Notes under the pieces: model-generated
What the model was told of the DNA's origin: nothing
What the model saw: the letters and a program-made list of their open reading frames with translations, nothing else
Databases searched by the model: none
Part shown: positions 1-8,267 of the stretch, one piece after another
How the letters are laid out: each line of letters opens with the position of its first letter
Position numbering within the stretch: position 1 is the first letter of the stretch
From: Roseburia sp.
GTDB lineage: Bacteria > Bacillota > Clostridia > Lachnospirales > Lachnospiraceae
Reading direction: 5' to 3'
DNA: 17,657 nucleotides
Assembly (NCBI GenBank): GCA_030844625.1
Contig: JAUUNJ010000018.1
Coordinates: 1-17,657, forward strand
Made by a program: the position numbers and the translations under genes

Positions 1-1742
1 TCAACTTTTGAAATATTATTTTTCAATTTTCTAATCCTTGCAGCCTCAGCTTTCCTTTCCAGATAATCCTGCTTGTTACTTGAAGTAGAAGAAGAGGTAG
101 AAATTTTTTCTTCTTTTGGAGCATAGATTTTTGTAAGCTCCTCTTTCTTTTCTTCATAATAATCATAGTTTCCAAGATAATTTATCATTCGATTGTTTGT
201 TAATTCCAATATTCTTGAAGCGGTCTGGTTAATAAAATATCTGTCATGTGATACATAAAAAACAGTTCCGGTATAATTGTTAATGGCATTTTCAAGAATT
301 TCTTTGGAAGTCATGTCCAGATGATTGGTTGGCTCATCCAAAATAATCAGATTGGCATCCGATAACATTAATTTTGCAAGGGAGAGACGTCCCTTTTCCC
401 CACCGCTTAAATCGGAGACTCTTTTAAATACATCGTCACCGGTAAACATGAACGCAGCAAGGGTATTACGGATTTTAGTGTTGGTCATATCAGGGTAAGC
501 ATCTGAAATTTCTTCAAAGAGAGTATTTTCATCATTCAGATTGTGATGTTCCTGATCGTAGTAGCCGATATGCACATTCGTGCCAAGTTTAACGGTACCG
601 TAGTCTGCGTCAATAACATCATTTATGATTTTTAGTATTGTTGTCTTTCCTGTGCCGTTATCTCCGATTAAGGCAACATGCTCTCCACGTTTGATTTCAA
701 AATTAATATCCCCAAACAGATGAAGAGTACCAAAAGATTTGGAAAGACTCTCTACGGACAACACATCATTGCCACTGACACAGTCCGGCTCCAGTTTTAA
801 AGTCATGGAATCCTGAAGTTGGGTCGGTTTTTCTATAAGTTCCATTTGTTCCAATGCCTTTTCCCGGCTTTGGGCACGCTTATAAAATTTTTCCTGTTTG
901 TAGGAACGAAGTTTTGCAATAACTTCCTCCTGATGCTTAATTTCGCTTTGCTGTTTCAGATACAGATTAATCTGTGCCTGCCGTAACTGCTGTTTTTTTA
1001 CTGAAAATTCAGAATAATTTCCATCGAAGACATGACATTTTGTGTTTTCTATTTCGATTACTTTTGTTACAATTTTATCGAGAAAATATCTGTCATGGGC
1101 AATAATCAGAACAGCCCCCTTATAATTTAAAAGGTATGTTTCAAGCCATTTGATGGAATTTAAATCTAAATGGTTTGTGGGCTCGTCCAACATTATAATA
1201 TCAGGCTGTTCCAACAGTAATTTGCAGAGGGCAACACGGGTTTTCTGACCACCAGAGAGGGTGCCAACCTGCTTATTAAAATCTTCTTCTGTGAATCCCA
1301 GACCTTTAATGACGCCCTCGATTTCACTTTTATAGGAATATCCGTTTAATAATTGAAAACGATGCTCAAGATTGGTGTAATTATCCATTAACTTTTTTAG
1401 TTCATCTCCTGAAACAGCAGACATCATTTTTTCGTATTCAAGAAGTTTTTGTTCCATATCGATAATGTCTTTTTTTACCAGCTTAACTTCTTCATAAATA
1501 GTATTATGGGAGCTAAGATCCTGATATTGGGCAAGATATCCAATACTTTTGTCTTTGCCGACAGTAACAGTACCCTGGTCAGCACTCAGTTCTCCCATAA
1601 TAATCTTCATGATGGTAGATTTTCCGGCACCATTATTTCCAACAATGGCTGCCTTTTCATAGTCATTAATAAAAAAAGAACAGTCATTTAATATTTCTTC
1701 TATACCATATGCCTTTGATATATGGTTGCATGAAAGTATCAT
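1..1742 (-). CDS. ABC-F family ATP-binding protein (partial, C-terminus beyond window)
   Basis: Soluble ABC-F ATPase with two nucleotide-binding domains and no membrane segments; the family acts on ribosomes (translation factor or antibiotic protection). I translated the minus strand from ATG at 1742; the frame stays open to base 1, giving about 580 residues of a family usually near 640. NBD1 has Walker A GNNGAGKST (residues 35-43), an LSGGQ signature and LDEPTNHLD. After the charged interdomain linker, NBD2 has Walker A GDNGTGKTT (360-368), LSGGE and LDEPTNHLD. The last visible residues are a Lys/Glu-rich, probably coiled-coil C-terminal region, as in YdiF-type members. AGGAGG at 1754-1749 sits 6 nt before the start. 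It diverges from rex. I cannot tell a housekeeping YdiF-like role from resistance. Confidence 0.93.
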   Translation of the reverse strand, partial: MILSCNHISKAYGIEEILNDCSFFINDYEKAAIVGNNGAGKSTIMKIIMGELSADQGTVTVGKDKSIGYLAQYQDLSSHNTIYEEVKLVKKDIIDMEQKLLEYEKMMSAVSGDELKKLMDNYTNLEHRFQLLNGYSYKSEIEGVIKGLGFTEEDFNKQVGTLSGGQKTRVALCKLLLEQPDIIMLDEPTNHLDLNSIKWLETYLLNYKGAVLIIAHDRYFLDKIVTKVIEIENTKCHVFDGNYSEFSVKKQQLRQAQINLYLKQQSEIKHQEEVIAKLRSYKQEKFYKRAQSREKALEQMELIEKPTQLQDSMTLKLEPDCVSGNDVLSVESLSKSFGTLHLFGDINFEIKRGEHVALIGDNGTGKTTILKIINDVIDADYGTVKLGTNVHIGYYDQEHHNLNDENTLFEEISDAYPDMTNTKIRNTLAAFMFTGDDVFKRVSDLSGGEKGRLSLAKLMLSDANLIILDEPTNHLDMTSKEILENAINNYTGTVFYVSHDRYFINQTASRILELTNNRMINYLGNYDYYEEKKEELTKIYAPKEEKISTSSSTSSNKQDYLERKAEAARIRKLKNNISKV

Positions 1743-1830
1743 GATTTGCCTCCTAATGCCTTAAGTAGAAATGCCTGAACTTTTAGTTGAAGCATAAACT
1801 CAAGGTTGAAAGATTGACTTACATCAAAAC

Positions 1831-1858
1831 AGTTTATCATAAAATAGCAAATTTTCAA
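1831..1858 (-). promoter_or_regulatory. Candidate promoter for the ABC-F gene
   Basis: Read on the minus strand: TTGAAA (1858-1853), a 16-nt spacer, then TAAACT (1836-1831). It would give a leader of about 80 nt before the ABC-F start. The -10 is a 4/6 match, so this is tentative. Confidence 0.35.
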
Positions 1859-1925
1859 AGATATGATGAAGTAAAATTAGGGAGAAGCAGTCTGTATTTT
1901 TTATATAAAGAAGTATGACAAATAT

Positions 1926-1954
1926 TTGACAATGTATATAAGAATAATTATAAT
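1926..1954 (+). promoter_or_regulatory. Consensus sigma-A promoter for rex operon, with overlapping palindrome
   Basis: TTGACA at 1926-1931, exactly 17 nt, then TATAAT at 1949-1954: both boxes are perfect. The -10 lies inside a 16-bp perfect palindrome, AATAATTATAATTATT (1943-1958), flanked by GTATA (1934-1938) and TATAC (1961-1965). A second 10-bp palindrome, CAAATATTTG (1919-1928), overlaps the -35. A promoter this strong presumably needs repression, and the dyads are candidate operators. Neither is a clean Rex box (TTGTG...CACAA type). Confidence 0.85.
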
Positions 1955-1987
1955 TATTGATATACAAAAGACTTGAGGAGTATAGAA

Positions 1988-2623
1988 ATGAATAAAATAT
2001 CAAAAGCTGTAATTGCCAGACTGCCAAGATATTACCGATATCTTGATGAACTACGTCAGCAGAAGGTGGAGCGTATTTCTTCTAAAGAATTAAGCAAGCT
2101 AATGAATGTTACGGCTTCCCAAATCAGACAGGATTTGAATAATTTCGGGGGATTTGGACAGCAGGGATACGGATATAATGTTCAATATCTTTATGATGAG
2201 ATAGGAAAATTGCTGGGACTTGGAATACCACATAAAATGGTTATTGTAGGGGCAGGTAATCTGGGACAGGCAATTGCCAATTACGGAAACTTTAAGAACA
2301 GGGGATTTGAAATCACAGCGTTGTTTGACAGAAATCCGGAATTAATTGGCAAAAAAACCGCTAATGGTGAAATAATGAACATTGAAGATCTTTATGATTA
2401 TGTAAAGGAAAATAAGGTGGAAATTGTTGCGTTGACGCTTCCTAAGGAGCCGGCGCGGAAAATAGCCGAAAAGCTTGTTGAATGCGGTGTGACGGCATTC
2501 TGGAACTTTGCACACACAGATTTAAGCTTTTCAGATGATATTATCGTTGAAAATGTACATTTATCAGAAAGCTTAATGAAACTAACATACAGAATTTCAG
2601 AAAATAATGAGAAACAGGAGTAG
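1988..2623 (+). CDS. rex: Redox-sensing transcriptional repressor Rex
   Basis: Cytosolic dimeric repressor that senses the NADH/NAD+ ratio and controls fermentative and respiratory genes. It has 211 residues from ATG 1988, matching the family (about 210-215). The N-terminal winged helix carries LPRYYRYL (12-19) and SQIRQDL (44-50), the recognition-helix signature, followed by FGGFGQQGYGY. The Rossmann domain has GAGNLGQA (88-95) and an acidic residue at the end of strand 2 (FD, 114). The C-terminus has the domain-swapped helix typical of Rex (VHLSESLMKLTYRI). An upstream in-frame TTG at 1973 is rejected because TTGAGGAG at 1973-1980 is itself the ribosome binding site. First gene of an operon with nnrE/D. 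Confidence 0.96.
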   Translation: MNKISKAVIARLPRYYRYLDELRQQKVERISSKELSKLMNVTASQIRQDLNNFGGFGQQGYGYNVQYLYDEIGKLLGLGIPHKMVIVGAGNLGQAIANYGNFKNRGFEITALFDRNPELIGKKTANGEIMNIEDLYDYVKENKVEIVALTLPKEPARKIAEKLVECGVTAFWNFAHTDLSFSDDIIVENVHLSESLMKLTYRISENNEKQE

Positions 2624-2626
2624 TAC

Positions 2627-4099
2627 ATGAAGAATATTGTTTCAGGTACTGATATGAAAAAGGTAGACAATTACACAATCAGCCAAATTGGAATTCCATC
2701 TATGGTGTTAATGGAGAGAGCTGCTTTTTGCGTTGCAGAGTTAATCTGCAACAATGAATCTAAGGATAAAACAGTACTTGTAGTTGCAGGTACAGGCAAT
2801 AACGGTGCTGATGGCATTGCAGTGTGCAGGATGTTATATCTGAAAGGGTATAGCACCTGTATTTATATTTTAGGGGATGTAAATAAAGGAAGTAATGAGT
2901 TTCAGAAACAGCTTAGTATTGCAGATAAGTTAAACATTCCCCGAATCACCCATTTTACGGATTCGGATATTGTGGTAGATGCAATTTTTGGAGTTGGACT
3001 TTCCAGAAATCCGGAAGGTAAATTTGCAGAGGTAATTGAGAACATCAATAAAGGGAAAAATACTGTTTATGCAGTGGATATTCCTTCAGGAATCAATGCC
3101 GATACGGGCAAGGTGTGGGGAGTATCTGTAAAGGCTGATTATACAGTAACTTTTGGAAGCCACAAAATAGGAACTGTGTTATATCCGGGTGCGGATTACT
3201 GTGGAGAAGTCACTGTTGCAGATATAGGATTTCCGGAAGAGGCTTACGAAAGACAGGCACAGCCAATTAAATATGCGGTTTTTGAGGATTTAAAATTTGT
3301 GCCTGCAAGGCCTAATTATTCTAATAAAGGTACCTATGGAAAGGTACTTATCATTGCAGGAAGCAGAGATATTTCGGGGGCAGCATGTCTTTGTGCGGCG
3401 GCAGCGTTTCGGGTAGGAGCAGGTCTTGTGAGAGTATTTACTCACAAAGATAATCGTCAGGTGATTCAAAAATTGCTGCCGGAAGCTATGGTGAATACCT
3501 ATGATACAGAAAAGTTTGATGAAAAGGCTCTGGATTCCTGTCTGAATTGGTGTGATGTGGTGGCGGTAGGACCGGGACTTTCCACAGGTGTGATTCAGAA
3601 AAAAATTGTGGAGCGGGTTTTGGATGCTAAACTGCCGGCTGTGATTGATGCAGATGGAATCAATAATATATCAGAAGATGAGAGATTAAAGAAAAAACTT
3701 CACAAAAAGGTGATTCTCACTCCACATCTGGGGGAAATGAGCCGATTGGTGAAAGAACCGGTGAAAAAAATTGCCGATGATTTGATTCGATATGCCAGAA
3801 TGGCTAACTATAAGTATAATGTTAATTGTATTTTAAAAGATGCACGAACAGTTATTACAACCGAAAAACAGACCTTCATTAACCTTACCGGCAACAGTGG
3901 AATGGCAACAGCGGGTTCGGGCGATGTACTTACAGGAATTACGGTAGGATTAATTGGTGTTGGTGTGGACTTTGATAATGCTGCAGTCCTTGCACCTTAT
4001 ATTCATGGTATTGCAGGGGATATGGCGGCAGAAAAAATTTCAAAGACAAGTCTTATGGCAACTGATATGATAGAGGAATTAAAAAGAATATTTAAGTGA
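2627..4099 (+). CDS. nnrD: Bifunctional NAD(P)H-hydrate epimerase / ADP-dependent NAD(P)HX dehydratase
   Basis: Repairs hydrated NADH and NADPH (NADHX/NADPHX). The N-terminal YjeF_N domain (about 1-215) epimerises R- and S-forms, and the C-terminal ribokinase-like domain (about 225-490) dehydrates S-NAD(P)HX using ADP. Visible motifs are GTGNNGADG (55-63) and DIPSGINADTG (151-161) in the epimerase half, and KGTYGKVLIIAGS (234-246), TPHLGEMSRL (365-374) and NSGMATAGSGDVLTG (423-437, catalytic Asp433) in the dehydratase half. At 490 residues it is the usual length of the fused bacterial enzyme. It starts 3 nt after the rex stop, with its ribosome binding site CAGGAG inside rex, so the two are translationally linked. 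A cofactor-repair enzyme beside an NADH sensor makes functional sense. Confidence 0.96.
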   Translation: MKNIVSGTDMKKVDNYTISQIGIPSMVLMERAAFCVAELICNNESKDKTVLVVAGTGNNGADGIAVCRMLYLKGYSTCIYILGDVNKGSNEFQKQLSIADKLNIPRITHFTDSDIVVDAIFGVGLSRNPEGKFAEVIENINKGKNTVYAVDIPSGINADTGKVWGVSVKADYTVTFGSHKIGTVLYPGADYCGEVTVADIGFPEEAYERQAQPIKYAVFEDLKFVPARPNYSNKGTYGKVLIIAGSRDISGAACLCAAAAFRVGAGLVRVFTHKDNRQVIQKLLPEAMVNTYDTEKFDEKALDSCLNWCDVVAVGPGLSTGVIQKKIVERVLDAKLPAVIDADGINNISEDERLKKKLHKKVILTPHLGEMSRLVKEPVKKIADDLIRYARMANYKYNVNCILKDARTVITTEKQTFINLTGNSGMATAGSGDVLTGITVGLIGVGVDFDNAAVLAPYIHGIAGDMAAEKISKTSLMATDMIEELKRIFK

Positions 4100-4142
4100 T
4101 GAAAGAGCCATACCCATTGGTTACAGACAGTTTGGAGGGAAA

Positions 4143-5327
4143 ATGGAGATTGATAAATATTTCAGATGCTATGCAGAAATCAATTTGGATGCAATTCATA
4201 AAAATGTTGAATCCATGAAAGAAAAACTGGAACCGAAAACAGGAATTATTGCAGTAATTAAGACAGACGGTTATGGACATGGAGCCGTACCGATTGCAAA
4301 GGTGCTGGATGATTTATGCTATGGATATGCGGTTGCCACTGCGTATGAAGGACATAACCTGAGAAGACATGATATTACAAAGCCTCTGTTTATATTAGGG
4401 TATACACCGGAATGTACTTATGACATGGTTATTGCAGAGGAAATGATTCCTCCTGTATTTTCCCTAGAAATGGCTGTAAAGCTTTCGGAGCACGCACAGA
4501 AATTAAATAAGACGGTAAAGATTAATATTGCTGTAGATACAGGAATGAGCAGAATCGGATATATTCCGTCGGATAGTGCAATAGAGGAAATTGTCAGGAT
4601 CAATGATTTGCCGAATCTTAAGATTGAGTCTGTTTTCACTCATTTTGCAAAAGCAGATTATGCGGACAAAGGTTTTGCAAGAAAGCAGCTTAAGGAATTT
4701 ATGGAGTTTGTGACAGCCATTGAAGAAAGAGGTATAAAAATCCCTATTCATCAGTGTGCAAACAGCGCAGCAATAATGGAAATGCCGGAAACATCCCTGA
4801 ATCTTTCACGGGCAGGAATTTCTATGTATGGACTTTATCCGTCAGAGGAGATGAGCCGGAAGAATATGAAACTATATCCGGCTATGTCAATCTACAGTCA
4901 TGTAGTATTTGTGAAAGAAATAGAAGCAGGCAGAGGAATCAGTTATGGACAGACTTTCGTAGCTGAACATCCTATGAAGATTGCCACAATACCAATTGGT
5001 TATGGGGATGGTTATCCACGCAATCTGAGTAATAAGGGATATGTGCTGATACATGGCAGGAAAGCAGATATTGTAGGCCGTGTGTGTATGGACCAGTTTA
5101 TGGTTGATGTTACCGGAATGGATGTAAAGACCGGAGATGTGGTTACTATTGCAGGAAAAGACGGTGGTGAGGAAATATTTATTGATGATCTTGCGGCTCT
5201 TGCAGGAACCTTTAACTATGAATTTGTATGTGACTTGGGAAAAAGGGTACCGAGAGTTTTTGTGAAAAACAATAAGATTGTAGGAATGAAAGATTATTAT
5301 GATGATGACTATGAGATTATGCTGTAG
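4143..5327 (+). CDS. alr: Alanine racemase
   Basis: PLP enzyme interconverting L- and D-alanine for peptidoglycan synthesis; cytosolic dimer. The fold-type III barrel has the PLP lysine Lys40 in AVIKTDGYGHGA. VDTGMSRIGY (131-140) is the conserved substrate-side segment. The catalytic tyrosine is Tyr268 in ISYGQTF, and GRVCMDQFMVDV (312-323) lies in the C-terminal beta domain. At 394 residues it is normal length. The start at 4143 has TTTGGAGGG just upstream. It lies 43 nt after nnrD with no terminator between, so it is probably the same transcript as rex. The order nnrD-alr-mazF is a recurring Firmicute arrangement; acpS, often nearby in other genomes, is absent here. Confidence 0.96.
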   Translation: MEIDKYFRCYAEINLDAIHKNVESMKEKLEPKTGIIAVIKTDGYGHGAVPIAKVLDDLCYGYAVATAYEGHNLRRHDITKPLFILGYTPECTYDMVIAEEMIPPVFSLEMAVKLSEHAQKLNKTVKINIAVDTGMSRIGYIPSDSAIEEIVRINDLPNLKIESVFTHFAKADYADKGFARKQLKEFMEFVTAIEERGIKIPIHQCANSAAIMEMPETSLNLSRAGISMYGLYPSEEMSRKNMKLYPAMSIYSHVVFVKEIEAGRGISYGQTFVAEHPMKIATIPIGYGDGYPRNLSNKGYVLIHGRKADIVGRVCMDQFMVDVTGMDVKTGDVVTIAGKDGGEEIFIDDLAALAGTFNYEFVCDLGKRVPRVFVKNNKIVGMKDYYDDDYEIML

Positions 5328-5395
5328 TAGTAAAACTGCATAAATTTGTAAATAATCTAATATCTTTGAATACACATTACAAAAAATGGAATACT

Positions 5396-5401
5396 TATAA
5401 T
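5396..5401 (+). promoter_or_regulatory. Possible -10 box before mazF
   Basis: TATAAT at 5396-5401, about 29 nt before the mazF start, in the AT-rich 102-nt gap after alr. No good -35 lies 16-18 nt upstream; TTGAAT at 5366-5371 is too far (24 nt). A separate mazF promoter is therefore only possible, and read-through from alr is equally likely. Confidence 0.3.
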
Positions 5402-5429
5402 ATAGTAAGATGAATTTTGGAGTGTGGAA

Positions 5430-5777
5430 ATGATTATTAGAAGAGGGGATATTTATTATGCAGATTTAAGACCGGTCATTGGCTCTGAGCAGGGAGGCAT
5501 AAGACCAGTACTTGTGATTCAGAATGATACAGGAAACAGACATAGTCCTACAGTTATTATTGCAGCAATTACATCAAAGATGAATAAGGCAAAATTGCCT
5601 ACTCATGTTGAAATTAATTCGGACAGATGTGATATCGTGAAAGATTCGGTTATTTTACTTGAACAACTGAGGACCATTGATAAGAGGAGATTAAAAGACA
5701 AGGTTTGTCATCTGGATAATGAAATCTTAAAAACAGTTGATGCAGCTTTGCTAGTAAGTCTGGAATTAGATACATAG
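5430..5777 (+). CDS. mazF: MazF/NdoA-type mRNA interferase (toxin), no adjacent mazE
   Basis: Sequence-specific endoribonuclease of the PemK/MazF family. The 115-residue protein closely resembles the B. subtilis NdoA (EndoA) pattern as I remember it: [10 protein letters not shown] at the start, [15 protein letters not shown] (19-33), [10 protein letters not shown], and [17 protein letters not shown]. The active-site pair Arg25 and Thr48 (NdoA numbering) is present. ATG 5430 is preferred over GTG 5424 because GGAG (5419-5422) is 7 nt from the ATG but only 1 nt from the GTG. In B. subtilis a mazE (ndoAI) gene lies between alr and ndoA. Here that 102-nt gap has stops in all frames and no antitoxin gene, so control must come from elsewhere or by another route. 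Confidence 0.93.
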   Translation: MIIRRGDIYYADLRPVIGSEQGGIRPVLVIQNDTGNRHSPTVIIAAITSKMNKAKLPTHVEINSDRCDIVKDSVILLEQLRTIDKRRLKDKVCHLDNEILKTVDAALLVSLELDT

Positions 5778-5792
5778 GGAATAGGAGTAAAG

Positions 5793-5821
5793 TTGACTAT
5801 TAAAATATAAAATGATACACT
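5793..5821 (+). promoter_or_regulatory. Promoter for yebC
   Basis: TTGACT (5793-5798), 17-nt spacer, TACACT (5816-5821), starting just after the mazF stop. The resulting leader of about 75 nt contains a hairpin: CGCAGAA (5832-5838) pairs with TTCTGCG (5857-5863), with an inner GGA/TCC helix. Confidence 0.6.
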
Positions 5822-5904
5822 TTCTAGTGGGCGCAGAAAGGATTGTTTTGTTCCGGTTCTGCGAACAGATAAATAATATAAGAAATACAGGAGAAAGGAT
5901 ACAA

Positions 5905-6633
5905 ATGTCAGGACATTCAAAATTTGCGAATATTAAACATAAGAAAGAGAAGAATGATGCGGCAAAAGGAAAGATGTTTACAATTATTGGTAAGGAAATT
6001 GCCGTGGCAGTAAAGGAAGGTGGAGCGGATCCTGCTAATAACAGCAAACTTCGCGATGTAATTGCAAAGGCTAAGGCAAACAATATGCCAAATGATACCA
6101 TTGAAAGAGGAATTAAAAAGGCTGCAGGAAATGCCAGTGCCGTTAATTATGAATCAGCAAGATACGAGGGCTATGGTCCAAACGGTATTGCGATTATTGT
6201 TGACGCTCTTACAGATAATAAGAACAGAACGGCTGCCAATGTTAGAAACTGCTTTACAAAAGGTGGCGGGAATGTAGGAACACAGGGATGTGTATCTTAT
6301 ATGTTTGATGAAAAGGGGCAGATTATCATTGATAAGGAACAGTGTGACATGGATTCTGATGAATTAATGATGATGACAATAGATGCGGGAGCAGAAGATT
6401 TTGCCGAGGAAGAAGACAGTTATGAAATTATTACAAATCCGGCTGAATTCAGCAATGTTCGTGAAGTATTAGAACAGGCAGGGATTAAGATGGCAGAAGC
6501 TGAAGTTACTATGATTCCACAGAATTATGTATCATTAACGGACGAAGAAGCAATTAAGAAAATGAACATTATAATTGATAGACTTGATGAGGATGAAGAT
6601 GTTCAGCAGGTTTATCACAATTGGGATGAATAA
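5905..6633 (+). CDS. yebC: YebC/PmpR family protein (TACO1-like)
   Basis: Cytosolic protein of the YebC family, annotated as DNA-binding regulators and more recently linked to translation of proline-rich stretches. The 242 residues match the family length (about 240). It has the hallmark N-terminus [26 protein letters not shown] and the conserved [23 protein letters not shown] segment, then [14 protein letters not shown]. The frame is open upstream to 5812, but the family N-terminus fixes the start at ATG 5905, supported by GGAGAAAGG at 5890-5898. It is followed by the HAD gene after 14 nt, without a terminator, so the two are probably cotranscribed. Confidence 0.95.
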   Translation: MSGHSKFANIKHKKEKNDAAKGKMFTIIGKEIAVAVKEGGADPANNSKLRDVIAKAKANNMPNDTIERGIKKAAGNASAVNYESARYEGYGPNGIAIIVDALTDNKNRTAANVRNCFTKGGGNVGTQGCVSYMFDEKGQIIIDKEQCDMDSDELMMMTIDAGAEDFAEEEDSYEIITNPAEFSNVREVLEQAGIKMAEAEVTMIPQNYVSLTDEEAIKKMNIIIDRLDEDEDVQQVYHNWDE

Positions 6634-6647
6634 TCAGGTTTAAATTA

Positions 6648-7385
6648 ATGAATACAGTACTTTTTGACTTAGACGGAACAATGCTTCCGATGGATATGAA
6701 AGAATTTACAGATACATATATACTCTTGTTAAGCAACCGGCTTATTTCTGCCGGATATGATGCTGATCAAGTGATTGCCGGCATATGGGCAGGACAAAAA
6801 GCAATGATTGCCAATGATGGTATGATTACTAATGAAGAATGTTTCTGGAAAGCTTTTGAAACCTTTTTAACTAAGGGAGAAGAAAAACTGGACACAAAAT
6901 ATAAAAGAAAATTGGAAAAGGAAATCACAAAATTCTACAGAGAAGATTTTGGGGTGGCAAGATACATAACACATCCGAGTGATGTGGTGGCAGAATGCAT
7001 TGATCTTTTAAAAAATAAAGGATATCAGGTTGTGGTTGCTACCAACCCTATTTTTCCAGAGGTCGCGACTCTTGAGAGAATGGCATGGGCAGGAATTCAT
7101 TCAGATGATTTTTCACTGATTACTACATATGAAAACTCATGTTATTCCAAACCAAACCTAAATTATTACAAGTTTTTGCTGAAGACTCTGGATAAAGACC
7201 CGGAGGATTGTTTAATGGTGGGCAATGATGTACACGAAGATATGTGTGCCCGGGAATTAGGAATCGATGTATTTTTGATAGAAGGATATGTAATCAATGA
7301 GTTTAAGGAGGATACATTTGATCTGAAAAAGGGTAATTGGAATGTGTTTAAAGAGTACGTTTCCAATCTTCCGAATTTAAATTAA
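6648..7385 (+). CDS. HAD-superfamily phosphatase
   Basis: Cytosolic haloacid dehalogenase-type hydrolase, probably a phosphatase of unknown substrate. Motif I is FDLDGTML (Asp7 nucleophile, Asp9 acid/base), motif II ends with Thr132 in VVVATNP, motif III is Lys168 in YSKPN, and motif IV is VGNDVHED (Asp194, Asp198). An all-helical cap of about 90 residues lies between motifs I and II (C1 cap). All catalytic residues are present. The ribosome binding site is weak (CAGG at 6637-6640), so translation may depend on coupling with yebC 14 nt upstream. It ends at a strong terminator. Confidence 0.88.
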   Translation: MNTVLFDLDGTMLPMDMKEFTDTYILLLSNRLISAGYDADQVIAGIWAGQKAMIANDGMITNEECFWKAFETFLTKGEEKLDTKYKRKLEKEITKFYREDFGVARYITHPSDVVAECIDLLKNKGYQVVVATNPIFPEVATLERMAWAGIHSDDFSLITTYENSCYSKPNLNYYKFLLKTLDKDPEDCLMVGNDVHEDMCARELGIDVFLIEGYVINEFKEDTFDLKKGNWNVFKEYVSNLPNLN

Positions 7386-7428
7386 TATAGAAATATTTTG
7401 TAATATTTAATTTAGAAATATATTTAAG

Positions 7429-7468
7429 TAAAAAATCACGTAATGATATTTCATTACGTGATTTTTTA
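7429..7468. terminator. Strong bidirectional intrinsic terminator
   Basis: An 18-bp perfect stem (7429-7446 with 7451-7468) has a TATT loop, a core of ATCACGTAATGA, and A and T runs on either side. It serves the plus-strand HAD gene and the convergent minus-strand gene ending at 7507. Confidence 0.92.
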
Positions 7469-7506
7469 TAAAAGATATTGTAGATACATTTTTATTTGAT
7501 TCATAC

Positions 7507-8103
7507 TTAAGTATTGCTTTCGTTCTCATAAAGTTTCTGATAAATTTGTTCTGTTAATTCATATATTAATGCTTCATCAGCATCCTCAAACTGATGCATA
7601 AGGGCATATTTAATTTTGTCTGCGCGACCGAAGTAAAGCAACTCATCAGGTTGTTGCAGATCTAAATCCCGATCTAAATCATTGACAGACAAATTCTCAT
7701 CGGACCAGAGGAGAATTTCATCAATTAATTTATCTTCAACATCAGCATCTATTTTTACCTGCTTGGCATGCATAAAGGAAACAATTCCGGAGATAATGAA
7801 GATAATAAATATTCCGCCCATCACAGAGTAAAACAACCAGGATGTTTCAGAATTTAAAGGAATCGGTATGACCTTTGTTAAAACCAAAATTATAAAAATC
7901 ACACCAATAATCCCGACCAATAGCATAGTAGCGGCAGAGGACATAATATCGTTATATTTATCTGATAGTTTCACGTATGATGGGACATTATTCTCGGTAA
8001 AGTCATGTAATTTAACAGGGATATTATTCTCGGCAGATTCATCAGAATTCATATTCAGATCCTGTTTCATATTAGTATTTTCGTTATTAAGGTTATCTGT
8101 CAT
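7507..8103 (-). CDS. Hypothetical membrane protein with two TM segments
   Basis: I do not recognise the family. The 198-residue protein has an Asn/Asp-rich, low-complexity N-terminus (1-30), a short amphipathic stretch, two hydrophobic helices at about 57-77 and 89-111 with a short loop between, and a highly acidic C-terminal domain (about 115-198) with no cysteines. The topology suggests a membrane hairpin with both tails on the same side. The start at 8103 has GAAGGG upstream and a well-placed promoter. It is monocistronic, divergent from rlmH. No enzymatic motif is visible. Confidence 0.8.
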   Translation of the reverse strand: MTDNLNNENTNMKQDLNMNSDESAENNIPVKLHDFTENNVPSYVKLSDKYNDIMSSAATMLLVGIIGVIFIILVLTKVIPIPLNSETSWLFYSVMGGIFIIFIISGIVSFMHAKQVKIDADVEDKLIDEILLWSDENLSVNDLDRDLDLQQPDELLYFGRADKIKYALMHQFEDADEALIYELTEQIYQKLYENESNT

Positions 8104-8154
8104 ATTTTTAAATTCCCTTCTGTAAAAATTTCTGCGATTATTTCGCTTAATCTA

Positions 8155-8183
8155 ATTATATAACATAACTTTTATTCTCACAA
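8155..8183 (-). promoter_or_regulatory. Promoter for the minus-strand membrane protein
   Basis: On the minus strand, TTGTGA (8183-8178), a 17-nt spacer, then a perfect TATAAT (8160-8155), about 50 nt upstream of the start at 8103. Confidence 0.7.
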
Positions 8184-8194
8184 GTAAATGTATG

Positions 8195-8223
8195 TTTCAA
8201 ACATAGAAAATTGGTGATATAAT
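8195..8223 (+). promoter_or_regulatory. Extended -10 promoter for rlmH
   Basis: TGATATAAT at 8215-8223 is a perfect extended -10. The -35 candidate TTTCAA (8195-8200) is weak at 17-nt spacing, which fits extended -10 promoters. It is back to back with the divergent promoter at 8155-8183. Confidence 0.65.
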
Positions 8224-8267
8224 TTTAAAATAAATGCAATATAACTAAATATTATAAGGAAAAAATT

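Noticed and set aside
1973..1987. TTG start for rex
   Set aside because: That sequence is the ribosome binding site of the ATG at 1988, where the conserved Rex N-terminus begins.
4887..5375. 162-residue minus-strand open frame opposite alr
   Set aside because: It is antisense to a well-conserved enzyme gene, low complexity and lacks a ribosome binding site; a shadow frame.
5424..5429. GTG start for mazF
   Set aside because: GGAG is only 1 nt from the GTG but 7 nt from ATG 5430, which also gives the family-standard N-terminus.
5812..5904. N-terminal extension of yebC
   Set aside because: The YebC family starts at [14 protein letters not shown], and the ribosome binding site is directly before ATG 5905; the upstream frame is just open by chance over the promoter and leader.
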